The notes beneath the pieces are model-generated. The model had not been told where the DNA came from and ran no database searches. It saw only the letters and a list, made by a program, of their open reading frames with translations. From Chloroflexota bacterium (GTDB lineage Bacteria > Chloroflexota > Dehalococcoidia > UBA2979), in assembly GCA_016875635.1 (NCBI GenBank), contig VGPD01000001.1, forward strand, positions 1-64,000: a DNA stretch of 64,000 nucleotides, written 5' to 3'. A program made the translations under genes and the position numbers. Of this stretch, positions 1 through 8,118 are shown in pieces. Every line of letters starts with the position of its first letter. Position 1 is the stretch's first letter.

Positions 1-325
1 GATGCGCGGCGTTGACGATGAAGGCTCCGTGGGCCTCTCCGACGACGACGCCAGCCGCGGCGGCGAGCCCCGTGTGGTCTCGCGCGGCGGTGGTGGTGGT
101 CGAGGCGGCCCCCGTGGTGGTGGTGGCGGTGGCCGTGGTGGCGACCGTGGCCCGCGCCGCGACGACCGCGGCGGCCCGCCGCGTGCCGGCGGTGGCGACC
201 GTGGTCCGCGCCCCGGTGGTGATCGCCCCTCCGGTGGTGACCGTCCTTCCGGCGGCGACCGTCCGGCGGGTGGCGGCCGACCGGCCGGCGATCGGCCGGC
301 CGGCGGCGGCGGCCGTCGCTGGTAG
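1..325 (+). CDS. C-terminal end of an S1-domain protein, probably polynucleotide phosphorylase (partial, runs off the left edge)
   Basis: The reading frame is open to the left edge, so only the last ~108 codons are present. The first residues (RGVDDEGSVGLS) look like the last strands of an S1 RNA-binding domain (V-x-x-V-D-x-x-G-x-x-x-L-S), as at the end of polynucleotide phosphorylase. After about 25 residues the protein becomes a long Arg/Gly-rich tail with RGG boxes and repeated GGDRPSG/GGDRPAG units, ending in Arg-Arg-Trp. S1 plus RGG tails bind RNA. PNPase upstream of dapB is a common bacterial arrangement, but another S1 protein or an RNA helicase tail cannot be excluded because the catalytic part is outside the window. 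Confidence 0.6.
   Translation, partial: MRGVDDEGSVGLSDDDASRGGEPRVVSRGGGGGRGGPRGGGGGGRGGDRGPRRDDRGGPPRAGGGDRGPRPGGDRPSGGDRPSGGDRPAGGGRPAGDRPAGGGGRRW
215..309 (+). repeat. Degenerate tandem repeat coding for GGDRPSG-type units
   Basis: Direct repeats of roughly 18-21 bases (ggtggtgatcgcccctc-like) encode four or five copies of Gly-Gly-Asp-Arg-Pro-Ser/Ala at the C-terminus of the S1-domain protein. Copies differ at synonymous positions, so selection seems to act on the peptide rather than on the DNA. Confidence 0.6.
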
Positions 326-349
326 CGCTCGCTCCGAGGTGACATACGC

Positions 350-380
350 GAGGCCCGGCACACGCCGGGCCTCGTTGTTT
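350..380 (+). terminator. Rho-independent terminator after the S1-domain protein gene
   Basis: A perfect 10-bp stem (gaggcccggc / gccgggcctc) with an ACAC loop is followed by gttgttt. It lies 25 bases after the stop codon and just before a separate promoter-like box for the next gene, so it should end the upstream transcript. Confidence 0.8.
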
Positions 381-395
381 CCACCGGACGATCGG

Positions 396-401
396 TAGAC
401 T
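396..401 (+). promoter_or_regulatory. TAGACT -10 box of a probable leaderless promoter
   Basis: TAGACT lies 7 bases before the ATG at 409 and no Shine-Dalgarno sequence is visible, so transcription probably starts at or next to the start codon. No convincing -35 box is seen. The same arrangement recurs at several other genes in the window. Confidence 0.5.
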
Positions 402-408
402 CGGCCCG

Positions 409-1101
409 ATGGAGATCTCGACCGAACTCGTCTATCCCTACGCCAGTACCCCGCCGCGAATTGCCCTCGACGTCGCGGAGGCGCTCGCACGTTGTCCCGC
501 GATCTCGCGTGTCACGCTCTTCGGCTCGCTCGCGTCGCGCACGCACGACGGCTGGTCGGACATCGACGTGATGTGTGTGACGGCCGGACAGGCGGGCGCC
601 TGGGAGGCGGTCCGGCTGCTGCGCGAGGCGATGCCCCTGCGCTGGTTTGGCCCGTTCGCCGACCTTCCGCAGCCCTCGGGCCGCTACTGGCCCTACGGCG
701 AATCGCTCTTCCACTCCGTCGATCTCTCCTTCCGCACTGCCGAGGCGCATGCGCGCGTGCTGCGGGAGGGGTTCGGCGGCGTGAGCGTGGTCACGAGAGA
801 CCTGCTTTTCCGGGATGCGTCGCCGTCGCCGGGGGCCGGGCCGGGAGTCGAGACGGACACGGGCGAATACGCGTTCACTCACGCGCTCTATGCGGCCACG
901 AAGGCGATGAAGGAATATCTGCGCAGCGCGGGCGAGTGGGTCGATGTGTCGGCACGGATGGACGTGCTGGAGACAGAGGCGCGCCTGCTGCCGCGGCGTC
1001 CCTCCGGCGGCCGCCCCGAGGATGTACTCGACGAGGCGCGTAGTCTCTACCAGCGGTTGTTGATGGAACGGTTGCGGTTCGGCGCGGGGGGTGGCTCATG
1101 A
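409..1101 (+). CDS. Nucleotidyltransferase-domain protein
   Basis: The 230-residue protein has the polymerase-beta-type nucleotidyltransferase signature near residues 38-54: LFGSLASR followed by WSDIDVM, i.e. G-S-x-A...S-D-x-D with the two metal-binding aspartates. The family transfers nucleotides to small molecules, proteins or toxins (MNT/KNTase-like). The substrate cannot be read from sequence. The remaining C-terminal part (about 120 residues) is mostly helical and includes an ALYAATKAMKEYLR stretch that resembles the HEPN-like or substrate-binding half of such enzymes. No separate HEPN toxin gene is adjacent, which argues against a classic MNT/HEPN pair. The stop overlaps the dapB start (ATGA), suggesting cotranscription with dapB. 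Confidence 0.7.
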   Translation: MEISTELVYPYASTPPRIALDVAEALARCPAISRVTLFGSLASRTHDGWSDIDVMCVTAGQAGAWEAVRLLREAMPLRWFGPFADLPQPSGRYWPYGESLFHSVDLSFRTAEAHARVLREGFGGVSVVTRDLLFRDASPSPGAGPGVETDTGEYAFTHALYAATKAMKEYLRSAGEWVDVSARMDVLETEARLLPRRPSGGRPEDVLDEARSLYQRLLMERLRFGAGGGS

Positions 1102-1889
1102 TCCGTGTGGCGATTACCGGTACCGGCCAGATGGCGCGGCTCGTCCTGGCGACCATCGAGGCACAACCTGATTTCGACCCGGTGGGCCTGGTCGAGCCGA
1201 TGGGTGCGACCTCCGACCAGTTCCAGGGCGACGCGCAGGGTGTCTACCCGCTGACGACCGACCCCGCGGACCTCTTCAAGTCGGTCCACCCGGACGTGGT
1301 CGTCGACTTCACGAACGCCGCCTTCACCACGCGTCTCGTCGAGGCCGCCCTCGCCCACGGTGTCCGCCCGGTCATCGGCACCTCCGGCGTCGACGCCGCG
1401 ACGGTCGAGCGCCTGCGCGCCGGGAGCGCCGAGGCCAAACGAGGCGCTGTCGTCGCCGCCAACTTCGCCATCGGCTCCGTGCTACAGATGCACATGGCGG
1501 CGATCGCCGCGCGCTTCTTTGACAGCGCGGAGATCATCGAACTCCACCACGACCGGAAGGCCGACGCCCCCAGCGGCACGTCGCTGACCACGGCGCGCAT
1601 GATGCGCGACGCCCGTGGCCGCGACTTCGAGACGAACATCACCAGCCTGCACCACATCGAGGACACCCGGGGCGGCGCCATCGGCGGCATCCCCATCCAC
1701 TCCGTGCGGCTTCCCGGCTTCGTCGCCAGCCAGGAGGTCATCTTCGGCGGCACCGGCCAGATCCTCACCCTCCGCCACGACTCCACCGGCCGCGAATCCT
1801 TCATGCCGGGCGTCGTCATCGCCATCCGCGAGGTCATGCGCCGCGAAGGCCTGGTGGAGGGCCTCGCGCCGCTGGTGGGGCTGGGGTAG
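1098..1889 (+). CDS. dapB: 4-hydroxy-tetrahydrodipicolinate reductase
   Basis: DapB reduces 4-hydroxy-tetrahydrodipicolinate with NAD(P)H, the second committed step to diaminopimelate and lysine. The 263-residue protein has an N-terminal Rossmann motif (ITGTGQMARLV, slightly different from the usual GAxGRMG) and the family signature ELHHDRKADAPSGTS around residues 150-164, which holds the catalytic His pair and Lys. The C-terminal part ends with the expected PGVVIAIREV-like helix. The start overlaps the upstream gene by 4 bases. asd and dapA follow on the same strand, giving a compact lysine/threonine precursor group. Confidence 0.95.
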   Translation: MIRVAITGTGQMARLVLATIEAQPDFDPVGLVEPMGATSDQFQGDAQGVYPLTTDPADLFKSVHPDVVVDFTNAAFTTRLVEAALAHGVRPVIGTSGVDAATVERLRAGSAEAKRGAVVAANFAIGSVLQMHMAAIAARFFDSAEIIELHHDRKADAPSGTSLTTARMMRDARGRDFETNITSLHHIEDTRGGAIGGIPIHSVRLPGFVASQEVIFGGTGQILTLRHDSTGRESFMPGVVIAIREVMRREGLVEGLAPLVGLG

Positions 1890-1894
1890 GGGAC

Positions 1895-1913
1895 GCCACC
1901 CAATCTGGGTGGC
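1895..1913 (+). terminator. Hairpin after dapB (weak terminator or attenuator)
   Basis: A perfect 7-bp stem (gccaccc / gggtggc) with an AATCT loop lies 5 bases after the dapB stop. There is no T-run, so it may be an mRNA 3' stabiliser or processing signal rather than a true terminator. Confidence 0.3.
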
Positions 1914-2017
1914 GGTTGCCCTCGCCGCTACCGCCTTCGCCGCCGTACCATCGAGGGCGAGCCGCCAGTGGGCGGCGTCTTCGTCCCCCGGGTCAGCCGG
2001 GCAGCAGGAGCACCACC

Positions 2018-3046
2018 GTGGAGCCAGTGATTGCCGTGATCGGGGCCACCGGGGCCGTGGGGGAGGTCTTCCTTCGCGTCGCAGCCGAACGGCGTCTGCC
2101 GATGAAGGAGCTGCGGCTCCTTGCGTCCGCCCGGTCCGAGGGCAAAACGCTCATGTACGACGGCAAGCCGATCACGGTGCACGAGGCCACGCGCGCCAAC
2201 CTTGAAGGCGCCGACATCGTCTTCTGCTCGGCGGACTCCTCCGTCTCGAAGCAGTGGGGGCCCGTCGTCCGCGAGATGGGCGGCGTCATGATCGACGACG
2301 GCTCCGCCTACCGCATGGACGCCAACGTTCCGCTCGTCGTGCCCGAGATCAACGGCGACGACCTCGCATGGCACGAGGGCATCGTCTCGATCCCGAACTG
2401 CACCACGACGCCGCTCGTCATGGCACTCCACGCGATGCGCTCGGTCGCCGCGTTGAAGCGCGTCACGGCGGCGACGTACCAGGCCGTCTCCGGCACCGGC
2501 GCGGCGGCGGTGCGCGAACTGAACGCGCAGGTGGAGGCGATCGGCGCCGGTCATCCGGTGCCCGCGCCCTCGGTCTACCCGCAGCAGATCGCGATGAACG
2601 TGCTGCCGCAGGTCGACGACTTCGCGGATGACGAATACACCAAAGAAGAACTGAAGATGCGCAACGAGACGCGCAAGATCCTGCACCAGGACGGCCTGAA
2701 GTTCGCCGCCACCTGCGTGCGGGTTCCGGTGGCGCTGAGCCACGCCGAGGCGGTCCATGTCGAGTTCGAGGGTCCCGCGCCGATCGAGGCGTTGAAGGCC
2801 GCGCTCCGCCAGATGCCCGGCCTCGTCCTCATTGAGGACCCGAAGCAGTACATCACGCCGCTCCAGGCGGCCAACCGCGACGAGGCCTTCGTCGCCCGGC
2901 TTCGCGTCGACCCCACGGTCGACCACGGCGTCGTCTTCTGGTGCGTGACGGACAACCTGCGCAAGGGCGCCGCCACGAACGCGATCCAGATCGCCGAGGA
3001 ACTCCTCCGCCGCAACCTCGTCCGCCGGCCTGCCCTCAAGCGGTAG
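2018..3046 (+). CDS. asd: Aspartate-semialdehyde dehydrogenase
   Basis: Asd reduces aspartyl phosphate to aspartate semialdehyde, the branch point for lysine, threonine and methionine. The GTG at 2018 is preferred: gcaggag lies 7 bases upstream and the protein then begins VEPVIAVIGATGAVGEVF, the normal NADP-binding start. An earlier ATG at 1916 would add 34 residues of unlikely Pro/Arg-rich sequence. The catalytic cysteine is C128 in SIPNCTTTP, and the AVSGTGAAAV segment matches the family. Length, 342 residues, is normal. It supplies semialdehyde to the adjacent dapA product. Confidence 0.95.
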   Translation: MEPVIAVIGATGAVGEVFLRVAAERRLPMKELRLLASARSEGKTLMYDGKPITVHEATRANLEGADIVFCSADSSVSKQWGPVVREMGGVMIDDGSAYRMDANVPLVVPEINGDDLAWHEGIVSIPNCTTTPLVMALHAMRSVAALKRVTAATYQAVSGTGAAAVRELNAQVEAIGAGHPVPAPSVYPQQIAMNVLPQVDDFADDEYTKEELKMRNETRKILHQDGLKFAATCVRVPVALSHAEAVHVEFEGPAPIEALKAALRQMPGLVLIEDPKQYITPLQAANRDEAFVARLRVDPTVDHGVVFWCVTDNLRKGAATNAIQIAEELLRRNLVRRPALKR

Positions 3047-3152
3047 CGGCCCTCTCCCCCGCGGCCCGCGCTACACTGCGCCCGCCGCGAGGTGGGATGG
3101 CCGCGTGCGCTCGCGACCCCCGTCGCAGACGACCCTTGAAGGACGCACCACC

Positions 3153-4049
3153 ATGACCGCACCGCTCGGCCGGTTGCTGACCGCGATGATCACCCCGATG
3201 ACCCCTACCGGGGACGTCGACCTCGACGGCGTGAAGCGACTCGCGCAGGCCCTCGTCGCCTCCGGCACCGAGGGCATCGTCTCGACCGGCTCGACCGGCG
3301 AGGCGGCGGCGCTCTCCGAGGAGGAGACGGTCGCCGTCTGGAAGGCGACGAAGGCGGCCGTCGGGCCGGACGTCGCCGTCGTCGCCGGCGCGACGAACAA
3401 CAACCACCGCGCCTCGCTCCGCCTCACTCGGGAGGCGGTGAACGCCGGCCTCGACGGTGTCCTGCTGACGGTGCCGGCGTACAGCAAGCCGCCACAGGCG
3501 GGCCTCGTCCGCCACTTCAACGCGCTGGCGGAGGCGGCCGAGGGGTTGCCGTGCGTGCTCTACAACATCCCTGGCCGCGCCGCGCTCAACATGACCGCGG
3601 AGACGACGCTCCGGCTGGCCGAGGTCTCGAACATCGTCGGCGTCAAAGAGTCGAGCGAGATGTTCGGCCAGATCGGCGAGATCATCGCGCGTGCGCCCGA
3701 GGGGTTCCGCGTCTGGTCGGGGAACGACACGGACACGCTGATGGTGATGGCGCTCGGCGGCTACGGCGTCGTCAGCGTGGCCAGCCACCTCTTCGGACGC
3801 CAGATCCGCGCGCAGATCGAGGCCGCGTGCGCTGGACGCACCGCGGACGCCGCGGCGATCCACCATCGGCTGATGCCGCTCATCGGTGCGCTCTTCGTGG
3901 AGAGCAACCCGATCCCCGTGAAGTACGCCGTCGCGAAGGCCGGCCTCCCCGCCGGCCCTCCGCGCCTTCCGCTGATCGAGGCCTCGGACGCCGCCCGCAC
4001 CCGGATCGACGCCGAGATGGCGAAGGTGACGATCGACCTCGGACGGTAG
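3153..4049 (+). CDS. dapA: 4-hydroxy-tetrahydrodipicolinate synthase
   Basis: DapA condenses pyruvate with aspartate semialdehyde. The 298-residue TIM-barrel protein shows the substrate-binding loop TGSTGEAAALS, the catalytic-tyrosine segment VLYNIPGR and the Schiff-base lysine K165 in VGVKESSE. The ATG at 3153 has a gaagga ribosome-binding site about 10 bases upstream and matches the family's N-terminus (GRLLTAMITPMT), so an in-frame ATG at 3105 is less likely. It completes asd-dapA, with dapB just upstream. The gene converges with the unknown gene at 4067, separated by only 17 bases. Confidence 0.95.
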   Translation: MTAPLGRLLTAMITPMTPTGDVDLDGVKRLAQALVASGTEGIVSTGSTGEAAALSEEETVAVWKATKAAVGPDVAVVAGATNNNHRASLRLTREAVNAGLDGVLLTVPAYSKPPQAGLVRHFNALAEAAEGLPCVLYNIPGRAALNMTAETTLRLAEVSNIVGVKESSEMFGQIGEIIARAPEGFRVWSGNDTDTLMVMALGGYGVVSVASHLFGRQIRAQIEAACAGRTADAAAIHHRLMPLIGALFVESNPIPVKYAVAKAGLPAGPPRLPLIEASDAARTRIDAEMAKVTIDLGR

Positions 4050-4066
4050 GCGGTAGGCGGGATGGC

Positions 4067-4777
4067 CTACTGCAACGTCCCATCCCGGCGATCCTCGACC
4101 AGCGCGATCGCGCGCATGCCGAGTTCGTCTCGGACCGCGACGAGCGACTCGACGCACGCCTCCAGACTGCCCCACCCGCTGGCGCGCACCAGTTGCGCGA
4201 CGCCCTCGCCGCTCTCGGAGAGCGCCGGGAACTTGCGGTTGAACTCCTTGCGGAGGCCCGCCCACAGCTCCTCCGGGTGGTCGAGGGCGAAGCGCGCGTA
4301 GAGCAGCGCGCCGAAGACGTGGTTCGGCGTCAGCACCTCGTCCCAGTCCTTCGATGCCTGACGCAGCAGGTCCTTCATCCCCTGGTGGCGCTGTTCCGTC
4401 TCCCAGCGGGAGTCGAGGCCCAGAGGCGCGAGGTGCGCCTCCGCCTCGGGGGCGAGGATGAGTTCGCGCAGCGCGTGGCGCAGCATCCCCTCGCCCTCCA
4501 CCTCGGCCTCACCGGGCACGATGTCCGGGTAGTGGTCGAGTGTCTGTCGAATGTGCTGCAGCGCGACGCCGAGGGCGTGCGCGAGGGCGTGGGTCGGGAC
4601 GCCGGAGTGCAGTGAGAGCACGACGACTCCGGGCTCGTCCCAGTCGACGTCGGAGAGCGCGCCGCCCTCGAACGCCTCGATGCGGAGGGCGCGTCCCGCC
4701 TCCGCGCGGAGGCGCCCCTCGATCTCCTGGAACATCGGCTCGATGGCGTCGCCGATCTCTTTGCCGATGATCTTCAT
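4067..4777 (-). CDS. Conserved-looking hypothetical protein
   Basis: This 236-residue protein was not recognised. It is soluble, with no signal peptide or membrane segment, and rich in acidic residues. One segment near residues 63-75 contains H-x3-H (HALAHALG) followed by long helices, which might suggest a metal site, but no full metalloprotease motif is present. It starts MKIIGKEIGDAIEPMF. It lies downstream of the glycosylase gene on the same strand, with 55 bases between them, so it may be the last gene of the pheA-fpg transcript. Coding evidence is the uninterrupted frame and gene-like codon use. Confidence 0.6.
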   Translation of the reverse strand: MKIIGKEIGDAIEPMFQEIEGRLRAEAGRALRIEAFEGGALSDVDWDEPGVVVLSLHSGVPTHALAHALGVALQHIRQTLDHYPDIVPGEAEVEGEGMLRHALRELILAPEAEAHLAPLGLDSRWETEQRHQGMKDLLRQASKDWDEVLTPNHVFGALLYARFALDHPEELWAGLRKEFNRKFPALSESGEGVAQLVRASGWGSLEACVESLVAVRDELGMRAIALVEDRRDGTLQ

Positions 4778-4832
4778 CCCGGCCCCCTCCGGTGCCCGCG
4801 TCGTGGACGGGCCTTCTGTGCCTTGTGGGAGC

Positions 4833-5647
4833 CTACTCGAAGAGCGGCTGACAGGTCAGGCAGTAGTTCGTCTCAGAGCCGCTGCGCACCTGTCCGCGGA
4901 TCTCGGAGCCGCACTTCGGACAGGGCTCGCCGGCGCGGCGGTGCACCTTCAGGTGCTGCCGCCACTCCTCCTTCTTCCCCAGTCCTTCGCCCTGCACGGT
5001 GGCGTCCACGATGGTGATCGACTCCTCGAGCACCGCGCGCATCGAGCGGTAGAGGCGACGCAGGTCGTCCTCGTCCATCGTCGCGCGCCGGCGGTGTGGG
5101 TGGAGCCCGGCGGCCCACAGGATCTCGTCCGAGTAGGCGTTGCCGATGCCGGCCATGAACTCCTGGTTCGTGATCGTCGCCTTGATCTGGCCCCGGCGGG
5201 GTTTGAGACGCGCGAGGAATTCCTCCTCGCTGATCGCCATGGCGTCCGGCCCGAGCTCGCCATCTGCGGCACCTGGTCGAGCCCGTCCCCGGGGACGAGG
5301 TACCAGCGTCCCATCCGGCGCATGTCGGAGTAGCGCACCTCATGTCCGTCGTCGAAGCGCATCACGACGGCGAGCATCGCGGGTTTGCGCGTCCCCCTCT
5401 CAACCCAGTGGAAGCGCCCGGTGAGCATCGGGTTCACAACGAGCAGCCGCCCATCGTCCACGAACCAGATGAGGAACTTCCCCAGCCGGTGGATCTCGCC
5501 GAACCCGTGCCCGGCCAGCGTGCCGAACTCCTCGGCGCCCGTCCGCACGAGCCACGGCAACGGCGCCTCCGCCTCGGTGATGGTGAGGCCTTCGAGGCGC
5601 GGCATCAGGTAGTGGCGGACGGCTTCGAGGTCGGGGATCTCCGGCAT
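4833..5647 (-). pseudogene. Fpg/Nei-type DNA glycosylase, interrupted by a one-base frameshift
   Basis: Two overlapping frames together make one complete formamidopyrimidine-DNA glycosylase. The first part, from the ATG at 5647, starts MPEIPDLEAV with the catalytic Pro2 and Glu3, then LGKFLIWF (DNA-binding lysine), NPMLTGRF and RRMGRWYLVPGDGLDQVPQM. The frame is lost near 5259. One added base there would restore QMAELGPDAM and continue into MAISEEEFLARL, the helix-two-turn-helix (NQEFMAGIGNAYSDE) and the C-terminal zinc finger (CPKC...CLTC). The Arg usually found five residues before the third zinc Cys is Ser here. The enzyme would remove oxidised purines. Whether this is a real mutation or a sequencing error cannot be told. 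It lies 13 bases after pheA. Confidence 0.85.
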
Positions 5648-5660
5648 CGTCGGGGCTCGG

Positions 5661-6491
5661 TCAGTCCCCCGCGGCCCAGCGCGGGTACGAGCCGAGGACG
5701 ACCAGCCAGTGCGCGATCGCCTCGACCTCGCGCAGGGCATCCGCCAGGCCGGGGTCGGTGCGATGGCCCTGGAGGTCGAGCCAGAAGATGTACGTGCCGA
5801 GCTGTCGTCGTGTCGGTCGAGACTCGATCCGCGTCAGATTGATCCCGCGAGAGGCGAACCGCTGGAGCACCTCGACGAGCGACCCCGGACGGTCATGCGC
5901 CGCAGTGAACGCGAGCGAGGTCTTGTCGTCGCCGGTGGGCGGGTGGTCCTCCCGCGCGAGCACGACGAAGCGCGTCGCGTTGCCCGGCTCGTCACCGATG
6001 TCGCGCGCGTAGATGTGCGCGCCGTAGATCGCGGCGGCGCGTTCGCCGCCGATCGCGAGGGTGCCGGGCTGAGCGAGGGCTGCCTCGATCGCCGCGGTCG
6101 TGGAAAGCGCGGCCACCGGCTTCGCGTTCGGCGCGAGCCGGGCGAGGTGCTGGCGGCACTGGCCGAGGGCGTTCGGGTGGGAGTAGACGGCCGTCGCCTT
6201 CGTCAGGTCGAGGCCCGGCGCGCCGACGAGCATGTGCTGGATCGGGAGGACGACCTCGCCGCGGATCCGCATGCCCGTCGCCGGGTCGAGGAGGAGGTCG
6301 GTCGTCTCGATGGAGACGGAGCCCTCGATGGAGTTCTCCAGGGCGCAGACGGCGCCGTCCGCCGCGCCCTCGCGCACCGCCGCCACCGCACCGGCGACGG
6401 TGGCGTGCGGCGTCAACTCGGCGGCGGCGTCGTAGAGGATCGCCGCCGCCTCGGTATAGGTGCCGCGGGGACCGAGGTAGGAAAGTCGCAT
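5661..6491 (-). CDS. pheA: Prephenate dehydratase
   Basis: PheA converts prephenate to phenylpyruvate in phenylalanine synthesis. The 276-residue protein has the N-terminal YLGPRGTYTE motif, the ENSIEGSV loop and the catalytic GNATRFVVL (TRF) motif in the periplasmic-binding-like dehydratase domain (about 1-180). An ACT domain follows (about 187-265, TSLAFTAAHDRPGSL...LTRIESRP). ESRP marks the Phe-binding regulatory site, so feedback inhibition by Phe is expected. There is no fused chorismate mutase. The glycosylase gene follows after 13 bases. Confidence 0.93.
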   Translation of the reverse strand: MRLSYLGPRGTYTEAAAILYDAAAELTPHATVAGAVAAVREGAADGAVCALENSIEGSVSIETTDLLLDPATGMRIRGEVVLPIQHMLVGAPGLDLTKATAVYSHPNALGQCRQHLARLAPNAKPVAALSTTAAIEAALAQPGTLAIGGERAAAIYGAHIYARDIGDEPGNATRFVVLAREDHPPTGDDKTSLAFTAAHDRPGSLVEVLQRFASRGINLTRIESRPTRRQLGTYIFWLDLQGHRTDPGLADALREVEAIAHWLVVLGSYPRWAAGD

Positions 6492-6498
6492 GGCGGGC

Positions 6499-6504
6499 AG
6501 TCTA
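6499..6504 (-). promoter_or_regulatory. TAGACT -10 box of pheA, leaderless arrangement
   Basis: On the minus strand TAGACT lies 7 bases before the pheA ATG (6491) with no Shine-Dalgarno sequence between. The same hexamer and spacing precede the genes at 409 and 15809. Confidence 0.45.
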
Positions 6505-6545
6505 GCGGAGCGGATACGAGTGTGTTTCGAGTGGCCGGGGCGGTC

Positions 6546-7217
6546 CTACATCCCGTCTTCGACGGTCACCATCGCACGCACCCGCTCCTCCGCCTCGTGC
6601 GGGATGACGGCGATGATCTCGTCGCCGGGGACCAGGACGGTGTCGCCGTCCGGGACCCGCGCGGCCTGCGGGCCCACGACGACGGTGATGAGGACGCCCG
6701 GGGGGAACTTCAGGTCGCGGAGGGTGTGCCCGGCCACCTCGGCGCCATCCTGCACGCGCATGTCCACGACTTTCAGACCGGCGCTCTGGAGTGCCATCAG
6801 CGGGACGAGCGTGTGCTGAGGCAGGCTGGTCTCGATCTGTGCCATCACGGCGGCGGCCGCGGAGACCGTCGTGGTGACCCCCAGCTTCAGGAAGAGCGCC
6901 TCGTTCCGCGGGTCGTTCACCCGCGCCACCGTGCGCTGCACGCCGAACCAGTGCTTCGCCACCTGGCACGAGACCAGGTTCGCACCGTCGTCCGCCGTGA
7001 CCGCGATCACCATGTCGGCGCGCCGAGCTCCCACGCCTTCGAGGAACGCGATCTCGCTGCCGTCGCCGTGCACGACCATCTCGCCCAGTTCGTCGCGCAG
7101 CTGGGACGCGCGCGACGCCGACAGCTCGACGATGGCGACCTCGGTGTCCGCGACCTGCTGGAGTTCAAGCGCGAGTCCGTACCCGACGATCCCGCCACCT
7201 ACCACGATGATGTACAT
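6546..7217 (-). CDS. TrkA-family protein with RCK_N and RCK_C domains
   Basis: TrkA/KtrA-type proteins bind NAD(H) or nucleotides and gate potassium channels or transporters from the cytoplasmic side. The 223-residue protein starts with a Rossmann motif (IIVVGGGIVGYGLA) in an RCK_N domain (about 1-130), followed by an RCK_C domain (about 140-223, DGAEVAGHTLRDLKFPPGVLI...VPGDEIIAVI). It starts 2 bases after the stop of a second TrkA-type gene. The pair resembles split Trk regulators in which two single-repeat subunits replace one double-repeat TrkA. No TrkH/KtrB membrane subunit is in the window. Confidence 0.88.
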   Translation of the reverse strand: MYIIVVGGGIVGYGLALELQQVADTEVAIVELSASRASQLRDELGEMVVHGDGSEIAFLEGVGARRADMVIAVTADDGANLVSCQVAKHWFGVQRTVARVNDPRNEALFLKLGVTTTVSAAAAVMAQIETSLPQHTLVPLMALQSAGLKVVDMRVQDGAEVAGHTLRDLKFPPGVLITVVVGPQAARVPDGDTVLVPGDEIIAVIPHEAEERVRAMVTVEDGM

Positions 7218-7219
7218 CG

Positions 7220-7633
7220 CTACTGTCCTCCGGTGGCGTCGAGCACCGCCTCATGGGCCAGGTCGATGCCGAACTTGGTCGGGCTGAACGTCTTCAGCCC
7301 CAGTCGCGCGAAGAGATCGGAGCGCAGCGGGTCGCGCACGCGCGTGACCACGTTCCGCACCCCGTACACCTCTTTCGCCTTCTCGGAGGCGAGGATGTTC
7401 CGGTTGTCGCCGGAGGCGAGCGCGATGAAGCAGTCCGTCTGCTCGATGCCCGCCTCGATCAGCGTGCGGTCGTCCGTCCCGGATCCCACCAGGCGGCGGC
7501 CAGAGAACTCAGGCAGCAGGCGCTGGAAGGCGAACGCGTTGGTGTCGAGGATCGTCACCTCGTGTCCTTCGTTCACCAGTTGCTGGGCGAGTCCGGCGCC
7601 CACGCGTCCGCAACCCATGATCACGACGCGCAT
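7220..7633 (-). CDS. TrkA-N (RCK_N) domain protein
   Basis: The 137-residue protein consists of a single RCK_N Rossmann domain: MRVVIMGCGRVGAGLAQ (GxGxxG), an acidic ligand-binding residue in VTILDTN, then GSGTDDRTLIEAG and CFIALASGDNRNI. It has no RCK_C domain, unlike the gene that follows 2 bases later. It is likely cotranscribed with that gene, the universal stress protein and the small membrane protein, and probably forms a hetero-oligomeric regulator of a K+ transporter encoded elsewhere. Confidence 0.85.
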   Translation of the reverse strand: MRVVIMGCGRVGAGLAQQLVNEGHEVTILDTNAFAFQRLLPEFSGRRLVGSGTDDRTLIEAGIEQTDCFIALASGDNRNILASEKAKEVYGVRNVVTRVRDPLRSDLFARLGLKTFSPTKFGIDLAHEAVLDATGGQ

Positions 7634-7663
7634 CGGTCTTCCTCCACCCTGACCCGGCAGGCG

Positions 7664-8116
7664 CTAGCGCACCTCGGCCGAGGGGTAACGCACCAGCCAC
7701 ACGAGTACGGGCGCGTGCTCCAGCACGTACTGCGCCAGCCGCCCGAGCTGGAACTGCCCGAGCGGTCGCTTGTAGTCGACGCCGAGGACGATCACGTCCA
7801 CGCCACGTTCGACCGCCTCGTCCACCACGGCGTGCCCGGCCTGCCGGGCCTGAACGAGGTCGCCCTGCACGTTCATGCCGTGGTCAGCGGCGATCCGCTC
7901 CGCCTGCTGGAGCACCCGTTCGCCCTCGCGCACCGCCTCGGAGAGGTCGGCGTCCAGAGCGAGTGCGCGGGGCACCTCGATCACATGCACGAGGTGGAGG
8001 TGGGCGTGATGCTTCTTTGCCAGGTCGGCGGCGATCGCAAGCGCGTTGTAGCCGGCGTCGCCGCCGTCGACGGCGACGAGGTAGGTGTGCAGGGCGTCCA
8101 GTGCGTCTTTCGCCAT
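7664..8116 (-). CDS. Universal stress protein (UspA family)
   Basis: The 150-residue protein has the Usp fold: an N-terminal strand TYLVAVDGGDAGYNAL, a middle strand HLHLVHVIEVPR and a C-terminal VDVIVLGVDYKRPLGQFQLGRLAQYVLEHAPVLVWLV. The ATP-binding G-x2-G-x9-G-S/T loop is altered (LGVDYKRPLGQFQLG), so ATP binding is uncertain. It starts 2 bases after the stop of the 58-residue membrane protein and precedes the two TrkA genes by 30 bases. Usp proteins are often coupled to ion or amino-acid transporters, which fits the TrkA neighbours. Confidence 0.85.
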   Translation of the reverse strand: MAKDALDALHTYLVAVDGGDAGYNALAIAADLAKKHHAHLHLVHVIEVPRALALDADLSEAVREGERVLQQAERIAADHGMNVQGDLVQARQAGHAVVDEAVERGVDVIVLGVDYKRPLGQFQLGRLAQYVLEHAPVLVWLVRYPSAEVR

Positions 8117-8118
8117 CG

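Noticed and set aside
215..309. CRISPR or other DNA-level repeat array
   Set aside because: The repeats are short, in frame, differ at synonymous sites and encode an RGG-type tail.
409..1101. MNT/HEPN toxin-antitoxin module
   Set aside because: Only the nucleotidyltransferase is present; the adjoining gene is dapB and no HEPN protein with R-x4-H is adjacent.
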